Notes: generated from the sequence alone by a model not told the origin. Positions 25,406 through 33,932 are shown, numbered from the stretch's first letter. The stretch is DNA of 45,155 bases from Streptomyces sp. WM6386 (GCF_000972385.1 NZ_JXTE01000068.1:1-45155); one strand, 5' to 3'. Numbers and translations: made by a program.

Positions 25406-26080
25406 TCAGTACCCCGACGGCCGCACCAGCCCCGACTCGTAGGCGAACACCGCCGCCTGCGTGCGGTCCCGCAGGCCCAGCTTCACCAGGATCCGCCCCA
25501 CATGGGTCTTCACCGTCTGCTCGGCCACCACCAGCCGCGCGGCGATCTCCGCGTTCGACAGGCCCGCCGCGATGAGCGCCAGGACCTCCGTCTCGCGCTC
25601 GGTCAGGTCGCCGACGCGTTCCTTGAGCGGGCCGCGGGGGCGGTCGCCCAGGCGGGAGAACTCGGTGATCAGGCGTCGGGTGATGCCGGGCGCGAGGAGG
25701 GCGTCGCCGGCCGCCACCACCCGGACCGCCTCGGCCAGCTGGTCCGCGGAGGCGTCCTTCAGGAGGAAGCCGGAGGCACCGGCGCGCAGTGCCTCGTAGA
25801 CGTACTCGTCGAGGTCGAACGTGGTCAGCACGAGCACCCTGATCTCGGGGGTCGCCTCGGTGATGCGGCGGGTGGCCTCGATGCCGCCCAGCTCGGGCAT
25901 ACGGATGTCCATCAGCACGACGTCCGGGGCGAGTTCGGCGACCCTCGCCACGGCGTCCAGGCCGTCGACCGCCTGGCCGACCACGTCGATGTCCGGCTGG
26001 GTGTTGAGCAGCACGGTGAAGCCCTGCCGGACCATCTGCTGGTCGTCGGCGATGAGTACGCGGATGGGGCTGCTCGTCAT
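25406..26080 (-). CDS. NarL/FixJ-family response regulator (system 2)
   Basis: 224 aa, same layout as the system 1 regulator: DD 12-13, D58 in VVLMDIRMPELGG, the LVLTTFDLDEYVYEALRAGASGFLLKDAS block almost identical, LuxR HTH at about 155-215 (DLTERETEVLALIAAGLSNAEIAARLVVAEQTVKTHVGRILVKLGL). ATG 26080 overlaps the kinase 2 stop (ATGA). HTH recognition-helix residues differ only slightly between the two regulators (AESTIKTHVS versus AEQTVKTHVG), so they may bind similar DNA. Confidence 0.97.
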   Translation of the reverse strand: MTSSPIRVLIADDQQMVRQGFTVLLNTQPDIDVVGQAVDGLDAVARVAELAPDVVLMDIRMPELGGIEATRRITEATPEIRVLVLTTFDLDEYVYEALRAGASGFLLKDASADQLAEAVRVVAAGDALLAPGITRRLITEFSRLGDRPRGPLKERVGDLTERETEVLALIAAGLSNAEIAARLVVAEQTVKTHVGRILVKLGLRDRTQAAVFAYESGLVRPSGY

Positions 26081-27372
26081 ACGGTGCCGTCCTTGAGATC
26101 GCCGGTCGGGAGGAACGCGAACACCTTGTAGCCGCCGTCCGGAAGAGGGTGTGCCGTCATGGAACCATCGAGCATCCCGACCCGTTCCCGCATGCCGAGC
26201 AGGCCGTGCCCGGCGCCGGGTGAGGGCGCCGCTGCCTGTGTCGGCGGCGAGTTGACGACCTCCACGATCAACCCGTAGGCGGTGTACCGGAGTTCGACAT
26301 GGGCGACCGCGCCCGGCGCGTGCCGCAGAACGTTGCTGAGCGCCTCCTGCACGATCCGGTACGCCGACAGCTCCAGGCCGGGCGGCAGTGCGCGGGGCTC
26401 GCCCCGCACGTCGACCTCGACGCGCAGTCCGGCCGCCTTGGTGTTCTCCACCAGCGCGTCGAGCCGGTCGAGGGTGGGCTGCGGGGTGTGCGGGGCGGTG
26501 CCGGTGCCGGGCTCCACGGGGTCCGGGGAGTCGGGGTGCTCGGAGCGCAGGACGCCCAGGACGCGGCGGAGTTCGGTGAGCGCCTCCAGCGCGTTCTGCC
26601 GGATGCCGGCCAGGTTCTCCTTGAGCTCCTCGGACGGGTTCTCGACCAGGTGCGGGGCGACCTGGGCCTGGATGGAGATCACCGACATGTGGTGGGCGAC
26701 CACGTCGTGCAGTTCGCGGGCGATCCGGCTGCGCTCCTCCAGCAGGGTGCGCCGGGCACGCTCCTCGGCGGTGAGGGTGGTCTGCTGGACGAGTTCCTGA
26801 CGGGCCTCGCGGCGGCCGCGCAGGGCGATGCCGAGCACCACGACAACTGTGGCGAGGGCGACCGCGAGGACCCCGGTGGACTGGTAGTCCGGGCCGCCCC
26901 ACAGTCCCTGCAGGGCGTAGGTGGCCAGTGCGGTCAGCGCCAGCGCCTCCGCGGCGGCCCGGGTGCGGACGCGCAGGGCGAGCAGCAGGAGCACGAGCAG
27001 GTGGCCGATGATCCCGGCCGCCGTCCAGGGCCAGGTGAAGCCGCCCGCCGGCCCCCCGAGCTTCCCGTGCACGGCGATGGCCCCCATCACGGTGGCCGTC
27101 ATGGACAGCCACCACGCCGGGATCGGACGCCACATCGCGAGAACCACCGCGCCGCCCTGGCCGAGTGCGACGAGGGAGGCCCATCCGAAGGCCACTCCGG
27201 CGTTGTCCTGGAGCTGGGGCAGCGCGCCGACCGTGACGCCGAACGCGGCCAGGCAGAGCAGGCCGTGCGGCAGCCAGCGCAGCCACACCGACGCGGGCAG
27301 CGGATCCGCGCGGGTGGTCCACAGGTCCTCGCGCAGCAGGCGCAGCCAGCGCAGCACACGGCCCATGACCAT
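26077..27372 (-). CDS. DesK-type histidine kinase (system 2)
   Basis: 431 aa from ATG 27372, chosen for the GGGGAT 8 nt upstream; the longer GTG at 27414 would overlap the acyltransferase gene by 8 nt. About five membrane segments lie before residue 185. H222 is in ARELHDVVAHHMSVISIQAQ, and the ATPase domain shows EALSNVLRHAPG and GHGLLGMRERVGML. It is paralogous to kinase 1, with most divergence in the membrane part, so the two may sense different signals. It is downstream of the acyltransferase gene with 34 nt or less between them. Confidence 0.94.
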   Translation of the reverse strand: MVMGRVLRWLRLLREDLWTTRADPLPASVWLRWLPHGLLCLAAFGVTVGALPQLQDNAGVAFGWASLVALGQGGAVVLAMWRPIPAWWLSMTATVMGAIAVHGKLGGPAGGFTWPWTAAGIIGHLLVLLLLALRVRTRAAAEALALTALATYALQGLWGGPDYQSTGVLAVALATVVVVLGIALRGRREARQELVQQTTLTAEERARRTLLEERSRIARELHDVVAHHMSVISIQAQVAPHLVENPSEELKENLAGIRQNALEALTELRRVLGVLRSEHPDSPDPVEPGTGTAPHTPQPTLDRLDALVENTKAAGLRVEVDVRGEPRALPPGLELSAYRIVQEALSNVLRHAPGAVAHVELRYTAYGLIVEVVNSPPTQAAAPSPGAGHGLLGMRERVGMLDGSMTAHPLPDGGYKVFAFLPTGDLKDGTV

Positions 27373-27406
27373 GTGCTGGATCCCCGTTCCCGTCACGCGC
27401 CCCACC

Positions 27407-28651
27407 CTAGACACGGGTCACCCCCACCGGTGTCTCCCGGTCGGACGGGCGGTGTGCCCGGACCACTCGTGAGCTGCTCGCCTGCCGCGGAGTCCGGCTC
27501 CGGCGGCCGCCCTGTTCGCAGGAGCGGAACGCGGTCCAGCAGACGGCGAGCGCGAGCGTGAACACCGGGAGCCAGGCGAGGCGGGCGGCGACCCAGCCGA
27601 GGCCGTCCGGGACGGTGTGCAGTCCCGGGAGGCGGCCGGCGAGGAGGCCGGTGGCCGTGGTCGCCATCAGGGCCGTCTGGTGCCAGAGGAAGATCGTCAT
27701 CGCGGAGAGGTTCACCAGGGCGCCCGCCGCCCAGGCCGACGGGCGGCGCATCGCTCGGCGCAGCCGGTCGCGCAGCAGCAGGGCCAGACCGCACTGGGCC
27801 AGGCCGAAGGTGACGGCGGCCAGCGTGGGCGGGTTCAGATTGGAGACCGGGGCGCCGGGGACACCGACCATCGACGCCGGGTAGCCGGCCCGGACGACCA
27901 GGGCCGCGGTCACCGCCGCGCCGCCGGTCAGCAGGATCCAGCCCGCACGTCGACGGTCCAGTTCGCCGCGGGTCCAGGCCGCGCCGAGGGTGTACGGGAC
28001 GAGCCAGCCCGCCGCCACATTGACCCAGCCGAGCCAGGAGGGGCCGCCGAGGCCGAAGCGGAGCAGGTCCACGTGGAGGACGACGGCCAGCGGCCACAGG
28101 GGGCTCAGCCGGGTCAGCAAGGGGGTGGCCGCCGTCAGCGCGGCGAACACGACGAGGAACCACAGGGGCGACAGGGCCAGCTTCACCAGGGTGTGGACCG
28201 TCCCGAACTCGGCGCCCGTGAGCAGCAGGCCGGCGGCGATCACCGTCCACAGGGTGAGGACGGCGGCGACCGGTTTGAACAGCCGGGACAGCCGGGCGGT
28301 CAGCCACTCGCCGTACGTCGTGCCCCGCGCCTGTGCCGAGGCGTGGCTCTTGGTCGCCACATGGCCGCCGACCAGGAAGAACACCGCGAGGGTCTGGAAG
28401 GCCCAGGAGATGGGGGCGAGCCAGGGCAGATGCTGGAGGGGGCTCGCGGTGTGCAGGCCGCGGCCGTCGGCGACCAGGGCGGTCACCAGCCAGTGTCCGA
28501 GGACCACGCCGAGGATCGCGAAGGCGCGCAGGGCGTCCACCGCGCGGTCGCGGCCGGCGGGCGTGGCCTCGTCGACGCGGGCGGCGCCCTCGCGTACGGC
28601 CGCCCAGCCCTGTCGTATGCCGCTTGTGGAGCGCTGGGTCATGTCACGCAC
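27407..28651 (-). CDS. Membrane acyltransferase (acyltransferase_3 family)
   Basis: 414 aa with about ten membrane helices. The family motif appears at the N-terminus, RDRAVDALRAFAILGVVLGHW (catalytic-type H in GHW), and the central 'LSPLWFLVVFAALTAATPLL' helix is typical. Members O-acylate sugars, peptidoglycan or lipids at the membrane. GTG 28651 is preferred since GGAGG lies 6 nt upstream, overlapping the end of the hydrolase gene by 8 nt. The hydrophilic C-terminal tail (about 40 aa, Arg/Ser/Pro-rich) is unusual. Its place between a hydrolase and a sensor kinase suggests cell-envelope modification under two-component control. Confidence 0.9.
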   Translation of the reverse strand: MRDMTQRSTSGIRQGWAAVREGAARVDEATPAGRDRAVDALRAFAILGVVLGHWLVTALVADGRGLHTASPLQHLPWLAPISWAFQTLAVFFLVGGHVATKSHASAQARGTTYGEWLTARLSRLFKPVAAVLTLWTVIAAGLLLTGAEFGTVHTLVKLALSPLWFLVVFAALTAATPLLTRLSPLWPLAVVLHVDLLRFGLGGPSWLGWVNVAAGWLVPYTLGAAWTRGELDRRRAGWILLTGGAAVTAALVVRAGYPASMVGVPGAPVSNLNPPTLAAVTFGLAQCGLALLLRDRLRRAMRRPSAWAAGALVNLSAMTIFLWHQTALMATTATGLLAGRLPGLHTVPDGLGWVAARLAWLPVFTLALAVCWTAFRSCEQGGRRSRTPRQASSSRVVRAHRPSDRETPVGVTRV

Positions 28652-29795
28652 GGGTCACCTCCGAGGTCTGTCCCAGGACGATCCGGGCCAGGTTGGTCAG
28701 GGAGACCGAGCCCGGGGTGAAGTAGTCGCTGTGGCCGCCGTCGCCCGCGGCGAACACCTGTGCGCCGAAGGCCGGGGACACGGGGTCGGTGCCGAAGCCG
28801 ACGGTGATGCCGAACAGGTCGGTCCTGACGTGCGGGACCTCGGCCACCCAGTCGTCGCTGCCGCGTGCCGCCCAGACGCGGGCGCGGGTGTGCAGGGCCG
28901 CGGCGTCGTCGGCGCCGGTGCCGGGGCTGCCGAGGAGGACCAGATCGGTCGCGTCCAGGTCGGTGGCGGCTCGGGCGCAGACGACCGAGCCGTAGCTGTG
29001 GCAGAGGAGGGAGACGGTGGCCTGCCGGCCGGCTATGCCGTGGAGTTGGCGCAGGAACCCGCGCAGATGGGGGGCAGCTTGGTCGGCTCGGCCGGTGGTG
29101 GTGACGGTCGGGCTGATCGTGGCCGGGGTTTCGTAGCCGAGCCAGGCGATGACGGCCGTGTGGGGGCCGGTGCGGGTCAACTGCCTGTGGAGGGCGGCCG
29201 CGGCCCTGTGGAAGCGGTCGTAGGTGTCGAGGGAGGTGTCGGAGCCGGGGACGAGGACGGCGATGTGGTCCGCGTGGGCGAGGTCGCCGAAGACCTCCGT
29301 GGCCCGGCCGGAGCCCCGGCCGTCGAAGTGGAGGACGTGCCGGGAGGGGGCCGCCAGAGCTCGGTCGGCGGCGGCCCTCGCGTCGTCGCCGTGGGCCGCG
29401 GCCATGCGGGACGCCTCCGCGGCGTTGGCGCGGTTGGCCGCGTAGGCCTCGTCCAGTGTGGTTGCCGTCAGGGGGGCGAGGGTCGCGGGGGCCGGGGCCG
29501 GGATCTCGGCGTGGGTCGCGGCCGAGAGCGGGAGCACCACGGCGCCGGTGATGAGGGCGGCGAGGACGGCTCGGCGCCATCTGTGGGTACGGCGGTGTGG
29601 TGGCCGGGCGGGGGCGCTCGCGGACGCCGCGGACTCCGACTCCGACTCCGACGCCGTCGAGGTGCGCGGCTGCGACGGCTCATCCCTGCGCGGCGGCGAC
29701 GGCTCATCCCTGCGCGGCTGTGCCCGCCCGCCTCCGCGTCGGACCCGCGCGGTCGCCCTCGGCGCCGCCGCCCTGACCCCCGTCGCCAACCCCAC
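28644..29795 (-). CDS. Membrane-anchored alpha/beta hydrolase (DUF1023 type)
   Basis: 383 aa. A long low-complexity cytosolic N-terminus (1-75) contains an octapeptide repeat RRDEPSPP/RRDEPSQP and an SESESES run. It is followed by one hydrophobic segment (76-95, AVLAALITGAVVLPLSAATH), an anchor or long signal. The catalytic part is DUF1023: LVPGSDTSLDTYDRF, nucleophile S267 in LLCHSYGS (family usually GHSYGS, so Cys replaces Gly), and a late His in GGHSDYF. GTG 29795 has GGGGAGG 5 nt upstream. It is likely an extracytoplasmic esterase or lipase and the first gene of the hydrolase-acyltransferase-kinase-regulator run. Confidence 0.88.
   Translation of the reverse strand: MGLATGVRAAAPRATARVRRGGGRAQPRRDEPSPPRRDEPSQPRTSTASESESESAASASAPARPPHRRTHRWRRAVLAALITGAVVLPLSAATHAEIPAPAPATLAPLTATTLDEAYAANRANAAEASRMAAAHGDDARAAADRALAAPSRHVLHFDGRGSGRATEVFGDLAHADHIAVLVPGSDTSLDTYDRFHRAAAALHRQLTRTGPHTAVIAWLGYETPATISPTVTTTGRADQAAPHLRGFLRQLHGIAGRQATVSLLCHSYGSVVCARAATDLDATDLVLLGSPGTGADDAAALHTRARVWAARGSDDWVAEVPHVRTDLFGITVGFGTDPVSPAFGAQVFAAGDGGHSDYFTPGSVSLTNLARIVLGQTSEVTRA
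29672..29718. repeat. 24-nt-period direct repeat in hydrolase gene
   Basis: Two perfect 23-nt copies (29672-29694, 29696-29718) encode the RRDEPS octapeptide repeat. Next to it, a (GACTCC)n-like run at about 29636-29660 encodes the Ser-Glu stretch. Confidence 0.85.
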
Positions 29796-29842
29796 AGCCG
29801 CCTCCCCTCAGTCCGCCCGTCCATCGGGCTTTTCTGGTGGGG

Positions 29843-29848
29843 AAGTTA
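29843..29848 (-). promoter_or_regulatory. Predicted -10 box of hydrolase operon
   Basis: TAACTT on the minus strand, about 48 nt before GTG 29795, and 54 nt from the near end of the 17-nt element. Confidence 0.4.
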
Positions 29849-29901
29849 CGGATCCGAGCGCGTCGTCCACGTCCCGCCGGGGAGCCAATTCGCGACGTAG
29901 C

Positions 29902-29918
29902 TCTCAGGTACTACGGGT
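29902..29918 (-). promoter_or_regulatory. Shared 17-nt element, copy B
   Basis: TCTCAGGTACTACGGGT, identical to 25348-25364 and in the same orientation relative to the downstream operon. The flanks are not similar, so this is not simply a recent duplication of the whole promoter. Confidence 0.65.
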
Positions 29919-29982
29919 ATCACAGGCGCCGGGTCAGCCCCGGCTCGGCACCGCCGCAGGCGCCGTCACCGGGCCGGCACCG

Positions 29983-30882
29983 TCACCACGCCAACTGCGC
30001 GATCTCCTCCACGACCACCGCACACGCGTCCGCCGCCGGATCGATCAGCGGGAAGTGACCGACGTCCTCCAGCAACGTCACCCCCACCACCTCCCCCGCC
30101 TTCGCCGCCGCGTCCGCGTACGACTCGGCGACGGCCTCCGGCACCACCACATCCGCACGCCCTTGGACGAGCGTCGTCGCGATGCCGGTCGGCAGCAGCA
30201 GCGCGGGGTCCGCGTAGGGCCGTCGCTCCCCGAAGTGCGCCTCACCACCGAGGAGTTGAAGAGCGGCGCCCCCGCACACGTCCAGCTCCCCCGCGACCGT
30301 GAAGTCCGCGATCGGAGCCAGCGCCACCACGCCCCGCAGCGGCGTGGGCCGGTCCGTGCGCCACGGGGCGTCCGCGGGCAGCACATGACGAGCCGCCGCC
30401 CACAGCGCCAGGTGACCGCCGGCCGAGTGCCCGGTGATCACCATGCGCCGCGGATCGGCCTGCGGCACGAGCTGCCGTACGAGATCGGGAAGCGCGTCCA
30501 GCGCCGCCGCGACATCGTCGAACGTGTCCGGCCACCGCCCGGCGACAGGCCCCGCGACGGACCCCGCGCCCGGCTCCGGCCCGCCCTGCCCCGGCAGCAC
30601 CGCGCCCCTGCGGTACTCGACGTTGGCGACCGCGAATCCCCGCCGCGTCAGGAAGTCCGCGAACGGAGTGATGTGGCGCCGGTCGTACGGCGCGCGCCAC
30701 GCACCCCCGTGCAGCACGACCACGAGCGGCGCGAGGCTGACGTCACCCTTCGGTGTGTAGAAGTCGATCACCTGGTCGGGGTGGTCCCCATACACCGCGC
30801 TGACGTCGGGGTCGACGGGCGGGTGGGAGAAGGCCGACTCCTCCTCGGCGGCGGCCCGGGCTGCTGCGGAGTCGTCCGGCAT
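29983..30882 (-). CDS. kynB: Alpha/beta hydrolase, probable kynurenine formamidase
   Basis: 299 aa esterase/lipase-type hydrolase. The oxyanion motif HGGAW is at 58-62, the nucleophile is S153 in GHSAGG, and likely acid and base are D244 (QGRADVVVP) and H276 (DVGHFP). The sequence 'VIDFYTPKG...LVVVLHGGAWR' matches eukaryote-type formamidases. Placement beside kynureninase and tryptophan dioxygenase makes N-formylkynurenine hydrolysis the best guess; a generic esterase remains possible, so the symbol is tentative. ATG 30882 is chosen for AGAGG 7 nt upstream. It is divergent from the TetR gene. Confidence 0.78.
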   Translation of the reverse strand: MPDDSAAARAAAEEESAFSHPPVDPDVSAVYGDHPDQVIDFYTPKGDVSLAPLVVVLHGGAWRAPYDRRHITPFADFLTRRGFAVANVEYRRGAVLPGQGGPEPGAGSVAGPVAGRWPDTFDDVAAALDALPDLVRQLVPQADPRRMVITGHSAGGHLALWAAARHVLPADAPWRTDRPTPLRGVVALAPIADFTVAGELDVCGGAALQLLGGEAHFGERRPYADPALLLPTGIATTLVQGRADVVVPEAVAESYADAAAKAGEVVGVTLLEDVGHFPLIDPAADACAVVVEEIAQLAW

Positions 30883-31079
30883 GCTCCAACCTCTCAGCGA
30901 CATAACGTATTTGGACGAGACGGATTGGCGGACCTGGAGAGAATTCGGCCGTTGGCGGGGACGCTACCAGGCCGGTGACGTGCACGGACAACGCGGATGT
31001 CACGCTCGGTGAGGGGTAAACGGTTCTGCTGTGTCGTTACTCTGGCGCCGGAAGCCCAGCACGCACCAAGGAGGCCGTT

Positions 31080-31688
31080 ATGTCCGCCGAGCCCGGCACC
31101 CTGCGTCCCGGAGGGCGTACCGCACGTGTCCGTGCGGCCGTGCTGCGGGCGGCCGGTGACGTGCTCGCCGAGCAGGGATTCGCGCATCTCGATCTCGCGG
31201 ACGTCGCCCGTCGGGCGGAGGTCGGCAAGACCACCGTGTACCGACGGTGGGGCTCCGTCACCGCACTGGTCGCCGATCTGCTCGCCGACATGGCCGAACA
31301 GTCGCTGCCGCGCGAGGAGACCGGATCCGTACTGGGCGACCTCCAGGCCAACTCCCACCTGGTGCAGCGCACTCTCGCCGACCCCCGACAGGGCCCCCTG
31401 TTCCGTGCGGTGATCGCGGCGGCCACCTGCGACGAACGTACGGCACAGGCCCTGCGCCGCTTCTACGACGTCCGGGTCACGGAGTGGGCCCCCTGCGTCG
31501 AACAGGGCGTACAGCGCGGGGAGTTGCCGCGGGGCACCGACGCGCAGGCCGTCGTACGAGCGGTGTCGGCACCGCTCTACTACGCGCTGCTGACCACCGG
31601 AACGCCCCCGGACCCGGCAGCGGCCGACCGCGCCGCCCGAGCGGCCCACGCGGCAGCCCTGGCGGGGGTGTACGCCACCGGCGGGTGA
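31080..31688 (+). CDS. TetR-family transcriptional regulator
   Basis: 202 aa. TetR HTH at about residues 17-62 (VRAAVLRAAGDVLAEQGFAHLDLADVARRAEVGKTTVYRRWGS), followed by a TetR_C-type ligand domain with 'TLADPRQGPLFRAVIAAAT'. A perfect AAGGAGG precedes ATG 31080. It sits between the formamidase-like gene (divergent) and kynureninase (convergent), so it may control tryptophan catabolism. The 197-nt region before it has no perfect palindrome; a weak GTAAACG...CGTTAC pair near 31016-31042 is the only hint of an operator. Confidence 0.94.
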   Translation: MSAEPGTLRPGGRTARVRAAVLRAAGDVLAEQGFAHLDLADVARRAEVGKTTVYRRWGSVTALVADLLADMAEQSLPREETGSVLGDLQANSHLVQRTLADPRQGPLFRAVIAAATCDERTAQALRRFYDVRVTEWAPCVEQGVQRGELPRGTDAQAVVRAVSAPLYYALLTTGTPPDPAAADRAARAAHAAALAGVYATGG

Positions 31689-31762
31689 CAGGCCTGCCCG
31701 CACCGGCAGGCCGTCGCGACCCGGCGCTCAACCAGCGACCACCGAACCGCGACAGCACCCCC

Positions 31763-32947
31763 TCACGCCACGACCTCCCCCAGCACCCGAGCCGCCCGCT
31801 CCACGTCCGCGAACCCGACGTACAGCGGTGTGAACCCGAACCGCAGCACGTCCGGCGACCGGAAGTCCCCGACCACACCCCGCTCGATCAGCCGCTTCAT
31901 CACATCCCCGGCGTCGCCGCAGCGCAACGCCACCTGACTGCCGCGCTCCCCGTGGGCCGCCGGAGTCACCGACTCCACCCGTCCCAGGGGCACATACGCG
32001 GTCACGCACTCCAGGAAGAAGTCCGTCAGCGCGAGGGACTTGGCGCGCACCGCCTCGATTCGGACGCCGTCCCACACCTCAAGGGCCGCCTCCAGCGCCA
32101 GCATCGACAGGATGTCCGGCGTGCCGACCCGCCCGCGCAGCGCGCCCGGCGCCGCCTCGTAGTCGGGCCGCATCCCGAAGGGCTCCGCGTGGGAGTTCCA
32201 GCCGGGCAGCGGGGAGTCGAAACGGTCCTGGAGAGCGGAGCGCACATAGAGATACGCCGGTGAACCGGGGCCGCCGTTCAGGTACTTGTAGGTGCAGCCG
32301 ACCGCCAGGTCGACCCCGTGCTCGTCAAGGCCCACCGGCAGCGCGCCCGCGCTGTGGCACAGGTCCCAGACCACCACGGCACCGGCCGTGTGCACGGCCG
32401 CCGTCAGCCCGGGCAGGTCGTGCAGCCGGCCCGTGCGGTAGTCGACATGGTTCAGCAGCACGGCCGCCGTACGCTCACCCAGCACCCCCGGCACCTCGGA
32501 CGGTGTCACGGGACGCAGCGTGCAGCCGGTCATCCGGGCCGCGGACTCGGCGATGTACCCGTCGGTGGGGAAGGTGGTCGCGTCGACCACGATCTCGTCC
32601 CGGCCGGGCCCCGCCATCCTGACCGCCGCGACAAGTGCCTTGAACACGTTGACACTTGTGGAGTCACCGACCACGATCTGCCCGGCCGCCGCCCCCACCA
32701 GCGGGGCGATCAGATCGCCGATCCGCTCGGGCGCGGTCCACCAGCCGCTCTCGTCCCAGGACCGGATGCGCAACGCACCCCACTGCCGTCGTACGACGTC
32801 CTCGACCCGCCCCGGGACGGCGGCGGGCAGCGCACCCAGCGAGTTCCCGTCCAGGTACACAACGTCGTCGAGCACGAACTGCGCACGCAGGGCCGCCAGT
32901 TCGTCGGCGGCATCCAACTTCTCGGCACGCACGATGAGTTCAGACAT
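31763..32947 (-). CDS. kynU: Kynureninase
   Basis: PLP enzyme that cleaves kynurenine to anthranilate and alanine. 394 aa. The N-terminal YLDGNSLGALP is a family hallmark. The phosphate-binding GDSTSVNVFK, D195 in VVWDLCHSAGALP and the PLP lysine K221 in GCTYKYLNGGPGSPA are all intact. ATG 32947 overlaps the end of kynA by 8 nt (ATGTCTGA), so translation is coupled; an upstream in-frame start at 33106 would lie deep in kynA. The product anthranilate can feed tryptophan re-synthesis or antibiotic pathways. Confidence 0.96.
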   Translation of the reverse strand: MSELIVRAEKLDAADELAALRAQFVLDDVVYLDGNSLGALPAAVPGRVEDVVRRQWGALRIRSWDESGWWTAPERIGDLIAPLVGAAAGQIVVGDSTSVNVFKALVAAVRMAGPGRDEIVVDATTFPTDGYIAESAARMTGCTLRPVTPSEVPGVLGERTAAVLLNHVDYRTGRLHDLPGLTAAVHTAGAVVVWDLCHSAGALPVGLDEHGVDLAVGCTYKYLNGGPGSPAYLYVRSALQDRFDSPLPGWNSHAEPFGMRPDYEAAPGALRGRVGTPDILSMLALEAALEVWDGVRIEAVRAKSLALTDFFLECVTAYVPLGRVESVTPAAHGERGSQVALRCGDAGDVMKRLIERGVVGDFRSPDVLRFGFTPLYVGFADVERAARVLGEVVA

Positions 32948-33779
32948 GGGACCGTGCCGTCCACAGCTCGGGGAACACGTTCTTCTGCGCGCGCTTCTCC
33001 AGCCAGGCCACCCCGGCCGAACCACCCGTGCCCGCCTTGGCGCCCATCGCGCGCCGCGTCGCCACCAGGTGGTCGTTGCGCCAGCGCCACACCAGTTCGG
33101 CGACATCGGTCAGCGCCTCGCCCAGCCGGGCGACCTCGTCCGTGGCGTCACCGGAGTAGACGACGGTCCAGGCCGCCTCGACCTCGGCCGACGGCTCGTA
33201 CCGCCGCGCCACGTCACGGCTGAGCACCGGCTGCGGGATGGCGTGCCCGCGCCGCGCCATCAGCCGCAGCACCTCGTCGTACAGGCTCGGCTCGTGCAGC
33301 GCCTTCTCCAGCTCCGCGTGCACACGCGGAGCGCCACGGTGGGGCACGAGCATGGACGCGGACTTCTCGCCGAGCAGGAACTCCATCCGGCGGTACATCG
33401 CGGACTGGAAGCCGGAGCCCTCGCCGAGGGCGGCACGGTAGGAGTTGAACTGGGCCGGCGTGAGCTGTCCGAGCGGCTTCCAGGACGCGTTCAGCGCGTC
33501 CAGCTCGCGTACGGAACGCTTCAGGGCGTCGACCGCGACCGGCACGTCGTCGGAGCGGAGCGCTCGCGCGGCGGTCTCCCACTCGTGGACGATGACGGTG
33601 AACCACAGCTCCATGACCTGGGTCGTGACCAGGAAGACCATCTCTCCGGGATCGTCGGAGAGGGTGTGCTGGAGGTGGGTGAGCACGTCCGCCTTGACGT
33701 AGTCCTCGTACGGCGTCGTGCCTTCGAAGTCGAGATGCGGAGTCTCTGGCTCCTGAATGTCATGAGCCTCGTGGGACAT
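32940..33779 (-). CDS. kynA: Tryptophan 2,3-dioxygenase
   Basis: Heme dioxygenase opening the indole ring of L-tryptophan to N-formylkynurenine. 279 aa, usual bacterial length. Family blocks present are PYEDYVKADVLTHLQ, 'FLVTTQVMELWF' (49-60), 'SGFQSAMYRRMEFLLGEK', the probable heme ligand H237 in WRWRNDHL, and GTGGSAGVAWL (250-260). ATG 33779 is preceded by AGGAGA. First gene of the kynA-kynU unit; divergent from an OmpR-type regulator across 210 nt. Confidence 0.97.
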   Translation of the reverse strand: MSHEAHDIQEPETPHLDFEGTTPYEDYVKADVLTHLQHTLSDDPGEMVFLVTTQVMELWFTVIVHEWETAARALRSDDVPVAVDALKRSVRELDALNASWKPLGQLTPAQFNSYRAALGEGSGFQSAMYRRMEFLLGEKSASMLVPHRGAPRVHAELEKALHEPSLYDEVLRLMARRGHAIPQPVLSRDVARRYEPSAEVEAAWTVVYSGDATDEVARLGEALTDVAELVWRWRNDHLVATRRAMGAKAGTGGSAGVAWLEKRAQKNVFPELWTARSHV

Positions 33780-33932
33780 CGCTGTCTCCTGTTATGTACT
33801 CCGGGTAGCGGTCCGCCCCTGCCGTTACCGACACGGGGGCCCCGGTCCCCGCCAGGCATCCTCTTCGATGGTCCCGCGAAATGGCAAGGTTCGCCCCATC
33901 ACACCGGGCGGACCCGGCGCCGCCGCCTGTAC

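Noticed and set aside
29458..30978. 506-codon plus-strand frame across the hydrolase/formamidase region
   Set aside because: Antisense to two hydrolases with catalytic motifs; its own composition is low-complexity.
30883..31079. Possible TetR operator (GTAAACG...CGTTAC) and a GTTATGT shared with the kynA upstream region
   Set aside because: The pairing needs a bulge and the shared word is only 7 nt in opposite orientations; not enough to call a site.
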